NCBI GenBank assembly: GCA_973895155.1
Contig: OZ316897.1
Location: forward strand, 17,980,001 to 18,044,000
From: Marsupella aquatica
Lineage: Eukaryota > Marchantiophyta
Reading direction: 5' to 3'
DNA: 64,000 nt
The stretch's first letter is position 1, and every line of letters begins with the position of its first letter. Below the pieces are notes generated by a model. That model did no database searches. It had not been told where the DNA came from and saw nothing but the letters and a program-made list of their open reading frames with translations. Of this stretch, positions 12,726 through 24,750 are shown piece by piece. Position numbers and translations under genes: made by a program.

Positions 12726-14960
12726 TCAGCCTGTCAGAGTCTTGTCCTTCCCAACCTCTGTACTTCTATAGTAGTGACATGGTTCTCGAGATGTGTGATA
12801 TAGAAAGTTATTTTAAATTTCGCGCAGACTGTCCCGAGGGGCCATGCTAATTTCTCCCAGCCCAAACATTTCCTGCCCATTTCGCTGACACCAAGCAAAA
12901 ACATGTGTTGGCTACTGTACTTATTCAACTAAATACAAGTTTTGGGGAGCATTTTGCCTTATGGTCGTTTTCAGATTGTCAGGTCTGGAATTTCAAACCT
13001 AGTGTTAAAACCAATATTAAATACATGTCAAGTCAATGCTATTAGTAAACCAGAACATAAATAAATATGATTTACAAACCAAGTAATTTTAATAATGTTT
13101 TGGTCTGGTTGTACAACTGACATAGACTTAACGAGCCATGAATTTAAAATCCAAAGTCCACAGATTACCAGCACATTTTTATTTATTTTTTTAAATGTTT
13201 TTTCCAAAGTCCATAGATTACCAGCACATTTTGCCGTCTGTCACTTGAACTTGTTGTGGTATGCACCAGAATTGTATAATATTTCCAGGAACATGGTTAC
13301 TACTGGGGTACTGTATGATTTTTAGTTTGTGGACAGAATCCAGTAACTTTGTGGGTTAGTTTTCGCAGCTTGTCACTGTTGATTGAGCTACGGCCTCATC
13401 AATGTTGTCCTGTATACTGGTCATGGGTATTCCTTAAATATTAGTTTATAGAACAAAAGCTCTAAACCGATCCCAAAGGCAGAGTGACCCAATAATGGGA
13501 GTGAAAAGGAAAATACCACCATGATGAAGTCTCAGCACAGCGAAGACCACCATAACTCATTAAATAATAGTGACACTGCTTTACGCATCTCACATGATTC
13601 TACACCTACGTGGGAGTGACGTTACACTCTGGGTTCCACCAATTTTCATTGCCATCTGCCATTAAAGGGTGCTACCAAGTCTGCAAACACTCAGGCACGA
13701 GTACTGTATGAACTGTGTACTTGGTAACCACACGTTCTGGTCATGTGAACCTTTGCCTTACAAATATCGAATCTAATCATGCACATAATGCTTTAAAATT
13801 GGCAAAATTGGGATCTCTTCGCCCGAGTGGTCCCTTCAGTCGCCCTAGCCTTGCTGCTTGGGCTTGGTTTTCCATTTCCAGAAAGAAAACACGAAAGTTG
13901 GGTGCTTGAGCGTGAGGACAAGCTTTGCCCATGCTCAATGTGGTCGACAAAAATGTTGCAGGTGAGACAAAATTGTGAAACAAATACTTAAACTACTGTG
14001 TATACCAAGATTGCAGAATATGGTTGGAATCTAAGGGCGAGCTCCTACATTCCCCATCACGACATTCCAATCAACCCATCCACCTATTTGAGGGTTATAC
14101 CTGAAAATCTGCTTGCGACAGGAGTTCCATTGAGTGCCCCCCATGGCCGTTCATCCAGGCCCCCAAACAGGCACCCTCAAGGCTGGTGCTAAGTGTGCTG
14201 CCATGCACGAGCACCATTGGTCATAACTATCTTTGTGGTCTTGAACCTCACCTGTTTGAGAGCCCAAACGGAACCCGACATGTTTCAGCCACCATCAAAA
14301 GACACCCCATAAATTGTTATGAAACCCTTTAAATTTTGGGTATTTGTTTGATGGGACCCCAAAATGAAAAGTGTTATTTGATAAGACCTCAGAGGTTTTG
14401 GGTGGAATTGAAATGGAAAAGCAAATATTTGATAATCTCACATGAAGCATGAAGCATGAGTGCTTTTCCACTTCAATTTTATTTGTGAGTGAACCAAGCC
14501 AGGTCCACTGATGGGATGTCAAAATCTACAAATGGTATGCAAGGGTACAACTTTTGGATGACTGTCAATGGTAGGCGACGTTATAACTTTGATCAGATTT
14601 TAAGTGGGCAAAGACTTTAACCACATAGGTCGGCATAGGCCTGGTTTGTTAGTGTTTATTTTTTCGGTTTAGCTCTATATACACAGTCCCTTCTTATATA
14701 AAATACTTAAAGAACAAAATGCTCCAAAACCTAATAAAGGGCGAAAAACAAAGGAAAAAAACTGTGAAGACAGAACAGTCAACCAAAAGACCCAAGAGTC
14801 CCAAACAAAGAACGTCCCTTCTTCCTACGTGTAGACTGCCCATCCTACCTTGCTGAATGGTCATTCTCGTGCAATGCCCTAACCCAACATTTTGGTGTTC
14901 TATAGTAACCCTCCATCAGAGGACACTTAGCAAAGGGCCAAGAAATTGCTTCTACTGTAG
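12726..14960. other. Region without a recognisable gene
   Basis: AT-rich noncoding sequence. The longest open frames are 60-76 codons and show no family resemblance or splice-supported continuity. Confidence 0.5.
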
Positions 14961-15107
14961 ATCATGGGCGGCATGCCAAGCCTTGCTTATGTAAAAGTCT
15001 ACGAAGTACATATTTGCCATGTGCAAAATATTAATCATGGGCGGCATGCTCCCAAGCCTTGCTTCTGTAAAAGTCTACGAAGTACATATTTTCCATGTGC
15101 AAACCAA
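14961..15107. repeat. Tandem duplication, ~73-bp unit x2
   Basis: Copies begin ATCATGGGCGGCATG at 14961 and 15034. Both continue through AAGCCTTGCTT and GTAAAAGTCTACGAAGTACATATTT.., and differ by a few substitutions and a two-base insertion. Confidence 0.85.
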
Positions 15108-15595
15108 GGTTCAGTGTTTAGTCTTAGTTAAAGTATGGACCAGAGGCAGTATGAACTATTAAGAAATAAAAGATTGGGACTTTCCCCATCAGACCCAGTT
15201 GCATGGCTTGCAATTTTCCTTGAATTTGTTTTTTAAAGACTCGTTTCTGGTCTCCCCTTGCGCCGTGCGCGGGGGTATCTCCTTTGTCGGTAATGAATAA
15301 AGCTCCCGATTTCCCAAAACAATTATTTTTTAATGAAAAGGTATCTTGATGTAGGCTCAACTTGTGGGCTCCAAACTGGTCCAGAGTGGATGGAGATAAA
15401 ATCACCTGAGGGCTCCATTGGGGAGCGTGGAACCCAAATTGCTCCAGTGGACGACGATTAATCACTTTCTTGCACGTACATGCTTTTCCCAAAGCAGGAA
15501 AAGTGCAGGCAATGAATATGATGCTCCAGCTATGGAAAAACGATAAAACTCTGTTATCAGCATGTTCAACATCATGTTGTTTATCGCTTAATGAA

Positions 15596-15625
15596 TTTAT
15601 TTTATTTTATTTTATTTTAATGTAT
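15596..15625. repeat. (TTTTA)n microsatellite
   Basis: About five consecutive TTTTA/ATTTT pentanucleotides in noncoding DNA. Confidence 0.9.
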
Positions 15626-16146
15626 TATATCTTGCATCTATGCTAAAGGTGTCTAGGGATGAACTATGGCAAGGAGGGCCGTGTGCTCCTTTTTCATGGA
15701 ATTTTTTTAGGTCCCATTAAAAAGCCAATAGGCACATCCTCTGCTTGGCATGGGCATAGATGAGGCCATTTTAAAAGCATAAGTGCAGGAGTACGTAGCT
15801 GACTTTACTTGAGCCTAGCCATGTCACATGGGCATGTTTAGTTTTAAAGGTCAAATCCACACCGTAGATTTCTGTTTTTGGTCTGAGTTCACTTGACATG
15901 AATTCAGTAGCACAATGTGTGGTTTGGGAAGATCTTGGACAAAATTTGGCTGGCTTGACCCGTAATACAGATCAGGTCAATCAAGCAACACAAACATACA
16001 CCATCTCGAAATCCTCATAAAAATTGATCGAGAGGACGTCCCATCCAAATCCGAGCACAATTTGCCAATACTGTAGGGTTGCAGCCTTCCATCTCCTTAC
16101 CATTACTAAATAGTTACCGTTTCGAGAATGTTTTTTCAAGTCCCCG

Positions 16147-17162
16147 AGTAAACCCTGAGTTAAATCTACATCAAGTTAATGCTCCCCCACTTTCCCGGGG
16201 CGCCGTACACTGCCCGTCCCAATCCCCGATGCTGCTGCCCGCTCCGGCCCAAGTTTGGCAGAACATAAACCAATACTCTATGATTTAATGCATGCGTTCC
16301 GGTCCGATCGACTTTGCGCCATCGACTTCGGGTTTATGTTTTGGCACCCATCACTTTTTGTCGGCCGCTCCAGCCCGGTCTACTTTGTGTCATCAACTTT
16401 TTGAAAATAAGTGTTGCCAAGACATAAACCACAACTCCATAGAGAATAAGTACTTGGCATAACATAAACCAAGAGTCTAACAATCATGACTCTCAACCAA
16501 AGTATTAGGCTCCCCTTGAACACTTAGATTCTATTACAAAATAGGTATGACTCCATCGGAAAGAAGTGTTGCCAGAACATAAACCATGACTCAATCAAGA
16601 AGAAGCATTTGGAAAAACATCAACCAAGACTCTAGAATCATGACTCTTAACCAAAATACTAGGTTGTGCCTAAATGCTTAGACTATCTTACTAAACAAAC
16701 ATCACTCCCTTGGAAAGAAGTGTTGCCAAAACATTAATTACAAGTCCATAGAGGATAAGTATTTGGCACAACATAAACCAAGACTCTATAAATCATGACT
16801 CTTAACCAAAGTACTAGGCTTGCCTTGAACACTTAGACTCTCTTACAAAGAAAATATAACTCTGTTGGAAAGAAAAGTTGCCAGAACATAAACCACGACT
16901 CCACAAGGAAGAAGTCGATGACACAAACTTAAGTCGTTCGGGCTGGAGCGAGCGAATGTGCCAAAACATAAACCTGTAGTCGATGGCGCAAAGTCGATCG
17001 GGCCGGAGCGCATGCGTTAAATCTTAGAGTATTGGTTTATGTTCTGCCAAACTTGGGCCGAAGCGGGCAGCAGCATCGGGGATTGGGACGGGTTGTGTAC
17101 GACGCCCCGGGAAAATGGGGAAACATTAACTTGATGTAGATTTAACTCAGAGTCAAGTAAAC
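16147..17162. mobile_element. Foldback element, ~255-bp inverted arms
   Basis: The left arm (about 16147-16403) and right arm (about 16905-17162) are inverted copies at roughly 85-90% identity. Shared blocks include AAATCTACATCAAGTTAATG, CCAATCCCCGATGCTGCTGC, GGCAGAACATAAACCAATAC and GATCGACTTTGCGCCATCGAC. Between the arms lie about three tandem 155-bp repeats. There is no coding capacity, so this is a non-autonomous foldback or Mutator-like element. Exact ends and target duplication could not be fixed, because the GC-rich element at 17165 abuts the right arm. Confidence 0.8.
16411..16880. repeat. ~155-bp tandem repeats inside the foldback element
   Basis: GTGTTGCCA(A/G)(G/A)ACAT recurs at about 16411, 16566, 16720 and 16875. 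Between occurrences are ATAAACCAAGACTC, ATCATGACTCT(C/T)AACCAAA and a Lys/Asn-codon-like AT-rich stretch. The period is 154-155 bp, and the last unit runs into the right arm. Confidence 0.85.
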
Positions 17163-18322
17163 ATTGACCTGCTAGCCCGGTTTGGACTTGTCCGACAAAT
17201 AGAGGCCTTTGGACTCGACAACCGACAAGTTGTCACCCGGTCCACCCCGGTCCCCGGTCCGGCTCCCGGCCGGTAATTCCCGGCCCGACTACTTTCCTCC
17301 CGGCCTGGCCCGTCGCGACCAGAAAATCCCTTCCCGGCCCGGCCCCGCATCCCACCCGGTCCCTTCCCCTTCCCGGCCCGGTCCCTTCCCTTCCCGGCCC
17401 TGCCCCTTCCCCTTCCCTCCCCCTTCCCCTCCCCCTTCCCAGCCCGGCCCTACCCCTCCCCTTCCCGGCCTCTTCCCTTCCCCTCCCCCTTCCCGGCCCG
17501 GCCCTACCCCTCCCCTTCCCGGCCTCTTCCCTTCCCCTCCCCCTTCTCGGCCCGGCCCTCCCCCTCCCCCTTCCCGGCCCGGCCCTACCCCTCTCCTTCC
17601 CGGCCTCTTCCCTACCCCTCTCCTTCCCGGCCTCTTCCCTACCCCTCTCCTTCCCGGCCTCTTCCCTTCCCCTCCCCCTTCCCGGCCCGGCCCTACCCCT
17701 CCCCTTCCCGGCCTCTTCCCTTCCCCTCCCCCTTCTCGGCCCGGCCCTACCCCTCCCCTTCCCGGCCTCTTCCCTTCCCCTCCCCCTTCCCGGCCCGGCC
17801 CTCCCCCTCCCCCTTCCCGGCCTCTTCCCTACCCCTCTCCTTCCCGGCCTCTTCCCTTCCCCTCCCCCTTCCCGGCCCGGCCCTACCCCTCCCCTTCCCG
17901 GCCTCTTCCCTTCCCCTCCCCCTTCCCGGCCCCTTCCCTTCCCGGCCCTGCCCCTGCCCATTCCCGGCCCGGCCCTGCCCCTTCCCGGCCCGGCCCCTCC
18001 CATTCCCGGCCCCGCATCCCGCCCGGCCCCGCACTCGGCCCGCCCTCACCTAGTGTTTGTGAGGCCGGGCCGGGTGCGGGGCCGGGCGGGATGCGAGACC
18101 GGGCCGACCCGGGTGCCGGACCGAGCCGGGAATGGAAGGGGCCGGGAAGAGTCGGGGAGGGAATGGGCCGGGCCGGGAAGGGATTGGGCCGGGCCGGGGC
18201 CAGACCGGGGCATAAAAAGGAATATGCGACAAATAGGGTCATTTTCGGGCGACAAATGACAAGTTATCGTGTCCGACAACACGACAAGTTGTCCGACAGC
18301 TCAAACCGGGCCTGCTAGGTGG
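17163..18322. mobile_element. GC-rich foldback repeat, copy 1
   Basis: A pyrimidine arm of CCTTCCCGGCC-type minisatellite (about 17220-18050) switches abruptly to a purine-rich arm (about 18058-18215) through a short palindromic turn (CCCTCAC...GTGAGG, about 18046-18063). The outer ends are loosely inverted: 17170 has GCTAGCCCGGTTTG and 18290-18320 has CAAACCGGGCCTGCTAGG. The long Pro- and Gly/Arg-rich open frames here only reflect the repeat and are not annotated as genes. Similar sequence recurs at 21.06, 22.64 and 28.34 kb. Confidence 0.75.
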
Positions 18323-18329
18323 CCAAATT

Positions 18330-21055
18330 GGAAGGCTCCCACATGCATGCATGCATACGAGACAGAAAGCAAATACCACCTGGCGGGCTTGGCACATGCA
18401 GCACCAGCACCTGGAGAAAGTAATGGGCTCAGGACAATTGACAACTAAAAAGTTCACGTTGATGAAGCTGACGAGTGTAGAAGTTACATCGACGATTTAT
18501 TGTGATGACTTTAGTCGGCGGAAAGATTCCAAAACCAATCAGCTTTAAATCTTAATTCATCAATGGTGTTAAAGGGTGTGTTTGGCGCAACTGGCCACTC
18601 CTGCGAGTCTACAGCAGAATAACAGACCCTAATAGGATCCAAAAATTGAGAGTACAGTAAATAAAGACACGGGAGAGATTTTTGTGGTTGTCAAATCCGT
18701 GCAAACGAACTATCACTACAAAACAACTGGGTTTCTGAAGTTCCGTGTTTTGTATCATATGCGGATGTAGAAGAAGATACAAATATCGGTAAGAAGATCA
18801 ATATGTTCAAACCTTACTCCTCAATTAAAAATACAATCGCTCGAAGAGACCATGAGGTCGGGCTCATCTGATATTCCTGGAGGCATGCAGAGCATCGACA
18901 CGTCACAGTGTGAATCGCGCCCATAACCAGACAAATTCCAGCTACAGCTTGCAGCAGCTTTCCAGGTGTTTCCATGCACACGGTCACATGTAAAAATTCA
19001 CCGAACCTCCCTTCCATCACTCGACCACATGCACACCGTAAATATCCTTTCCCACATCATCCGCTTTTCCGCTCTCCGCTTTCCGATGGACATGTAGACC
19101 TGCCATAGATGTACCAAATGGCACTTCAAGAGTTCAATCCTTCAAGGATTAGCATTACAGTCTACTCTAGCAGACTCTACACAGATCATTCGGTCCAGTC
19201 CAGAGTACGCCATTGGCTGATGCCATAGTCTAATCCTTTGCCTATTGTATCTATTTTAATTTTCCGACTGCTTCACTCATCGCAACATTTTGTGAAGCAA
19301 GGATATATAGAGTTATAGACTACATCCAATTGGAGTTTTTCGAGGGTATTGTTCCCCCACACTCCAACGGCTGTCAGTTTTGTTGTTTCTCAAGATGCGG
19401 AAACTAAAAAATCCTTCGAGGAGCACAGTTCAGTCGTGGAGCGCAGGATATCAAATATAAAGCTGCGCTTTGTTTGAGATACTGACGAGCTCCTTGGCCC
19501 CACATAGGCAGGCAGCCAGGCACGGCTGTAACTCTACATTGACAAAATAATGATCCGTTTGACTTAGACCACAAATCACTCACGCGACACCCCTCACATA
19601 GACAAAATACTGGTCGGCGTTCGATCATGATCCAGCTTTTCCATTTGCGATTCAGCACTGTGCTCACACCACTACACGTCTACACGAGGATATACACGAG
19701 GATCAGGTGATCAGATGGGCAATCCAAAAAAAAGCTGCACATTTCTCCGTCTTTCAATGTAGGAAATGATCAGTCTACTGTACCGTTGTCAGTGTTTAAA
19801 CACTGGCAGTGCTATTGCATATTATTTTTCTCCAGTGACTCGCAATTGACTCACTGTATCCCCTTCTTGTTTGAGGGCATTCAAGAGGGTGTCTCAAACC
19901 TCCTATTTTGCGCAAATTTTACGTTCTCGGAATGTTGGAGGTAAACAATGTGAAGTTCCTGAAAAAAAACTAATGACATTAATTTGGTACTATTTCCATA
20001 ATTTGGGTGCTTGAGGAGTGCACCGGCACCCGCACCAAAAATTGATCGGTGTGCAGGAGAGTCCATGAGGAATTGTCTCAGGGGTCTCACTATATGGATA
20101 CCTCCCCATCCCCTGTCACGTTTTTGGGTCTCGGACCCCCGAAAATGTAAGAAATCAATCCCTATAAAGTTAGAATATTCTTGAAATATTTCAAAAATTT
20201 GATCATAAAGACCCTAATGTTCGGGCTAATGTTTTTATAAATCTCAAAATTGAATTTAAGAGACTCTATTGTTCTTCTGCAAAAATTGTTAAGTCTTCCT
20301 TTCAAATCAATAAAACGATCAGGGTTATCTTTCGTTACACGTGATATGCCATTTTTGTGGAAGTGAAACCCCCGAGAAAATTGTCGGCGCCCTTCCAAAA
20401 AATTCAGACTGAATTCAAAGATATGTCAAGTCAACCAGTAGATGGGACTTGTGACCTGTCTCAAACCCAAAAACCCCCTTAATTAAGTTTGCTCGAAATT
20501 CAGTCAGAGTGGTGGAAGGATGAAAGTTTCCCAAAACAGCTCACTAAAAGAAAATGTGGACAACAGGTTTGAGATGCCATAGTCATGCGTTCCCCATGAA
20601 AATAGTAGAGAACCAGACCTAAGAGACAAGAAAATACAGGAACATCACATGAAAATATTTTGCAGCCGTAAGGTAGTTAAATATCCCCACCACTTTCAAT
20701 GCTAGACTAGTCCAATTTAATGCTTTCTCACTAGAAAGGTTCAAAATGTCCATTTCCTGAAACACTCACCACCACTTTAAGACTTCCTACGGTTTTTTGC
20801 TTTGGAATGGAAAAGGTTGACAACTCCTTTTTGAGAAACCCACTCAAAGGAAGGTGAAGCTAACGGAAACTACTGTACTTAGCACTTACTTTGCAGCCCA
20901 CCATGGACTTCCCAATACCTCCTACAATGGCCCTGCCCCAACTTTGGCCTATACCACATGACCACCATTTCTAGTGGTGGCAATTGTGTACAAAATGTGA
21001 CACAGTCGACCAGGCATGTGGACCCTCCATTGTCTCCAGGTTGTCCCCCGGTTTG
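18330..21055. other. Region without a recognisable gene
   Basis: Short unrelated open frames only (60-88 codons). No tandem repeats of note, no RNA gene and no recognised domain. Confidence 0.5.
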
Positions 21056-21059
21056 AAGT

Positions 21060-21560
21060 GACGGGCAACTTGCCGAGTTGCCCAGCACATACACTAGGCA
21101 TTTGCCGGACTAAAATGCCTCTATTTGATGCATATTCGCACTTATTCCCCGGTCCGGCCTGAACTCTTCCCGGCCTCGTCCCGGACCCTACCGCCCTTCC
21201 CTTTTCAGCAACCGGCCCGGCCCGTCCCCGGACCCGGACCCGGACCCGGCCTGCCCCGGCTAAACTACAGCCGGGGGTGGGAAGGGGCAGGCCGGGTCCG
21301 GGTGAGGGGGGAGGGGAGGCCGGGTCCAGGTGAGTGGAGGGCCGCCTGGAGGCTTGAGCCAGGTCCGGGTGAGAGGGTCTGGGCCAGATTTGGGGCGGGC
21401 CAGAGTTTACGCTAATTTAGGGCAACTTTGGCAGTCACAATTAGGGTTATGGACGTCGGGCCGGGGCCGGGAGTGGACAGCATGAGTGGGGACCAGGGGA
21501 TGCGGCCGGGGGGTTTACTCGGGCCGGGGCCGGGACAGAGGGCATTGCCTCCATTGTTGA
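21060..21560. mobile_element. GC-rich foldback repeat, copy 2
   Basis: It begins near TTGCCGGACTAAAATGCC, then CTCTATTTGATGCATATTCG, leading into a pyrimidine arm (CCCCGGTCCGGCC...). This switches near 21270 to a purine arm (GGGGCAGGCCGGGTCCGGGTG). The entry sequence matches the inverted exit of copy 1 (CCCTATTTGTCGCATATTCC when copy 1 is read on the minus strand), so the two are the same family. Confidence 0.65.
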
Positions 21561-22630
21561 AATCTGCTCGCTAATCCTCTGTGTCTGTGTCTCTGTCTCT
21601 CTATCCTACCCCGCCCTTGGAGCTTAATGCCAACTGAGTTTTCCTAAAGACTAGCTTATCCCACAATGACAACAGTGCATTGGCAGAGAACTGCACCCCG
21701 CCAACTCCATCACCCTGGAAACAGCACGGCGAAAAACAAATGCATCAACAAAAAAACAGATCGATAACCGTTTATGTTTCCGGACTCATCACTCCCAAAA
21801 CTCCAGTGCAACCTCTGCATTTGAATGCTCAGGGCAAACAAAAGAGGACATCATCGTCATTCTTTCCTGGAGTCCATCGAGCCTGGGTTTCGGCATTTAT
21901 GGAGAATTTCAGCATATCTGAATCGACAAACCAGAGCAGTGAAGTAGTCTGGTACAATCACAGATTTCAGACGCAAGACTCTCCATGTTCATACCCAAGG
22001 AACAACATAAAAGAATATACCTCTGCATTCTAGTGAGGCCCACGTACGCAGCGCCAGCATCGTCATCGTAATTCCTTCCCGAAGTCCTTCAAGCTGCTCA
22101 CAGACTTCGACCATAGGTCACAAGAAACTTGACAAATCTGACTCAACAAAACTGGACAAATTTTGAGAGAACTTAGATTTTGACGACTGTCATTCGACAA
22201 GCTAGAGGGATTTTGGTATACGACAAGCTAGAGAGGGATTTTGGTACTTCGGGAGATTCTTTTCGGAAGCGAGACTCTCCAAGCTCCATGTTCATCGACA
22301 CCCAAGGGAAGAAGAAGAGGAACGTGAGAAGAGGTCGATGACTGACCGAAGGAAAGGATCGTCGGCCGACGTGAAGTTCGAATCCTGAGAACTTCCGACT
22401 TTTTGGTAACGGCTACAAAGCCCTGAAACCACGGGCCCCGGTACGGGTAACCGGTGGGGGACCCCTTTCCCGGCGAGAGTGCGGTTGGTTTATGCACGGC
22501 CGTCCGATGGGCAGATACTGGCTTTTTGCCACTCTCGGGGAACGCGTGTAGAGGAAGCTACTGTCTGAGTGACTTATTTTATTTAATTAAGGCAATCCCG
22601 AGTTTAATCAATGTAGCTTAGCTGGTGCAA
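21561..22630. other. Region without a recognisable gene
   Basis: A 117-codon open frame (21680-22033, plus) and an 89-codon frame (22497-22228, minus) are present. Neither resembles a known protein nor shows splice-supported extension. A near-repeat GGGATTTTGGTA occurs at about 22208 and 22233. Confidence 0.4.
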
Positions 22631-22639
22631 TTAGGGAGG

Positions 22640-23100
22640 CCCTGCCCATTGTCTGCCGGGTTGTGCTGTGCCCGGCATATTGGGCCTATTTGGTCTGGCA
22701 TCCGCCACATCAGCACCCGGACGACCCCGGCCTCCCGGTCCCTCTTGTTAAAAAATTACCCGGCCTGGCCCTGCACTCCCGGCCGACACTTCCCCGCATG
22801 ACTACCCAGGTCTGTCCCCGACATACCCTCCAGGCTCGGTCCCCGCATGACTCCCCAGCCCGGTCCGGTCCTCGCCCAACCCCCCAATACCTCCCTGCCC
22901 CAGCCCGGCCCCACGAGTAAACAGGACCCTTCCTCGACCCCGGCCCGGCCCAACCCTTCCCCGACAGGGAGGATCCGGGTCGGGCCGGGGAGGGGCTGGG
23001 GAATATAGAGGAATATCCGACATATGGGGGGTATTTGGGCCGGCAAATGCCGATATGCCGGTGCCCGGCAAGCCGGCACCATGCCCGGCATGTCAAACCC
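22640..23100. mobile_element. GC-rich foldback repeat, copy 3
   Basis: Starts with TGCCGGGTTGTGCTGTGCCCGG and has a pyrimidine arm to about 22930 and a purine arm (CGGGCCGGGGAGGGGCTGGGG). It exits through GAATATAGAGGAATATCCG, then ACATAT, GGGCCGGCAAATGCC and a terminal cluster of GCCCGGC words to 23095. The exit matches copy 1 (GGAATATGCGACAAATAGGG). Confidence 0.65.
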
Positions 23101-23639
23101 CAATTGTCTGTGTATGCTTGGCCCTAACATTAGTTAAATATAAACACAAGCACATCTTAAACCCCGGGTGTCCATATAAAAGGAGAAGAATCCAAATCTT
23201 AAACCCCCACTTGTCCATATAAAAGGAGAAGAATTCAAATCTTAAACCCTCATTGTGGATACAAGGAGAAGAGTCCAAGCCTCTACTCTCTTTCATTTTC
23301 TTCTCTTCTCTCATGCCTTTTAGTTCCCCAATTTGAGGAACAGTTAACTATTTATGGTGAAACCTGGTGGATCCAGGTTTTGTCATGGACAGTGACGGTT
23401 TAAAACACAAACCACATGGAGGGGAGGTGGTAGCTCGCTCTAGATGGAGAAGGCAGGTTGCAGTGTCAAGCCCTGGAGGGAGTGGGGATCATTCATTTCT
23501 AGGGATAGACAAGAAACATTGGAAGGGCAGCAAAAGACCCTCGGCAGCAACCTACATGATGGCTCATAAGGAGCCTCCAAATTGCCCTACAAGCTGAATA
23601 TTTATTTATGAGTAAGGACAGGAAAATAAGAAGTTAGTC

Positions 23640-24300
23640 TCATGTTGCACAAAGAAGATATCGTTGAGAAAACAGATGTTGTTTAGACAAAAGATGTTGT
23701 TCAGAAAAAGATGTTGAGAAAACAAATGTCATTTAGAAAAAAGAAGTCATTGAGAAAATAGCGTTTAGAAAAAAGATGTCATTAGGAAACAAAAATTCGT
23801 GTCAGCCAAGATGTCATTGAGAAATAAGATGTCATGTCGGCCAAGAGGTCATTGAGAAGAAAGATGTCATGTCGGGCAAGAGTTCGTTGAGAAAAAAATA
23901 TGTTGAGCATAGACGACATTTGCAACGGCAAGCCCATGAACCATCCAACGCACAATAGTCGACACAGAGAGATACGTGGTTCACCTCCACATGAGGCTAC
24001 ATTCACGGGAACACAAGAGCTTTATTGCACTCTAGGCCGACCGGCCATACCAAGCATCCACAGCACAAGCTCTCCCTATCTCTCAACTAGCTCCATAACA
24101 ATGAGCCTAAGTTCCACCAGGGTCTGACATCACCCCTGGCTTAATACACAACAGCACTACCGTTAACATTAGCTAAATCCTAACCCAAGTTAGCCTAACT
24201 ATAGTTAGCTCATGAGTCACAAGACTAGAGCAATATCTAACAAAATATCGTTTAGGAAAGAATGTCGTTGACACCAAGATGTCGTTGAGAAATGAAATGT
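23640..24300. repeat. Degenerate ~24-bp repeats (GATGTCATTGAGAAA)
   Basis: Variants of AAGATGTC(A/G)TTGAGAAA recur about a dozen times from 23643 to 23900 and resume at 24248-24300. The block is interrupted by the solo LTR at 23901-24242, which therefore inserted into a pre-existing array. Confidence 0.75.
23901..24242. mobile_element. Solo LTR (342 bp) with 5-bp target duplication
   Basis: Begins TGTTGAG and ends ATCTAACA (TG...CA, with inverted TGTT/AACA tips). It is flanked on both sides by AAATA (23896-23900 and 24243-24247), which is the 5-bp duplication expected from an LTR-retrotransposon integrase. No internal domain, primer-binding site or second LTR adjoins it. The best reading is a solo LTR left by LTR-LTR recombination, or a very small TRIM element. 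Confidence 0.85.
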
Positions 24301-24677
24301 TGTGTCCCCATATTTTGGCCCCAAACCCATGCGTCCTTGTGTGGTAAACCGAGTGGAAAAGATAGTGGCAAGGCCAAGGCTCGGTGCGGAGTTCAAACCA
24401 ATGCAAGTAGAGAGCTTTAGTGAAAGGGCAGGGATGGCCAACCTAAAACAGTCCAAGTTTAGTGTGCCTAGACCCCCGGGTCGCCAGGGCACTCCAAGAG
24501 TGGGGCAAGTTGGTGTGAGAGCGAGAGCACGCCGCGAGTTGGGCTAGGCCCGACACGCAAACGTTAAGGGCAATAGTTGATTAAACCAACATTTGGACTA
24601 ATCATGATCTGCCACCATACCAAATTACATTTCATAATGCTTAGTATAAGGTCTGAGTAGTGAGCATACTATGTTCA

Positions 24678-24750
24678 TCTACACACTATAATAAAGGATC
24701 CCGCCCATTTTCGTCCATCGTCGACATACAAAAAAGTTCCTAGGCGGGAA
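24678..24750 (+). mobile_element. Helitron-like 5' terminus (copy A)
   Basis: An A|TC junction at 24677/24678 begins TCTACACACTATAATAAAGG. Twenty bases in, TCCCGCC (24699-24705) pairs with GGCGGGA (24743-24749). The same layout, with 22 of the first 27 bases identical, starts at 39012. TC starts inserted after A are typical of Helitrons. The 3' CTRR end was not identified. Confidence 0.5.

Noticed and set aside
17209-18318. Long Pro-rich (369-codon) and Gly/Arg-rich (256-codon) open frames
   Set aside because: They follow from a CT/GA minisatellite without stop codons. There is no splice or start context, and equal-length frames exist on both strands.
22370-22390. tRNA T-arm-like GTTCGAATCC
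   Set aside because: The flanking bases do not form a T stem, and no acceptor or anticodon arm fits upstream.
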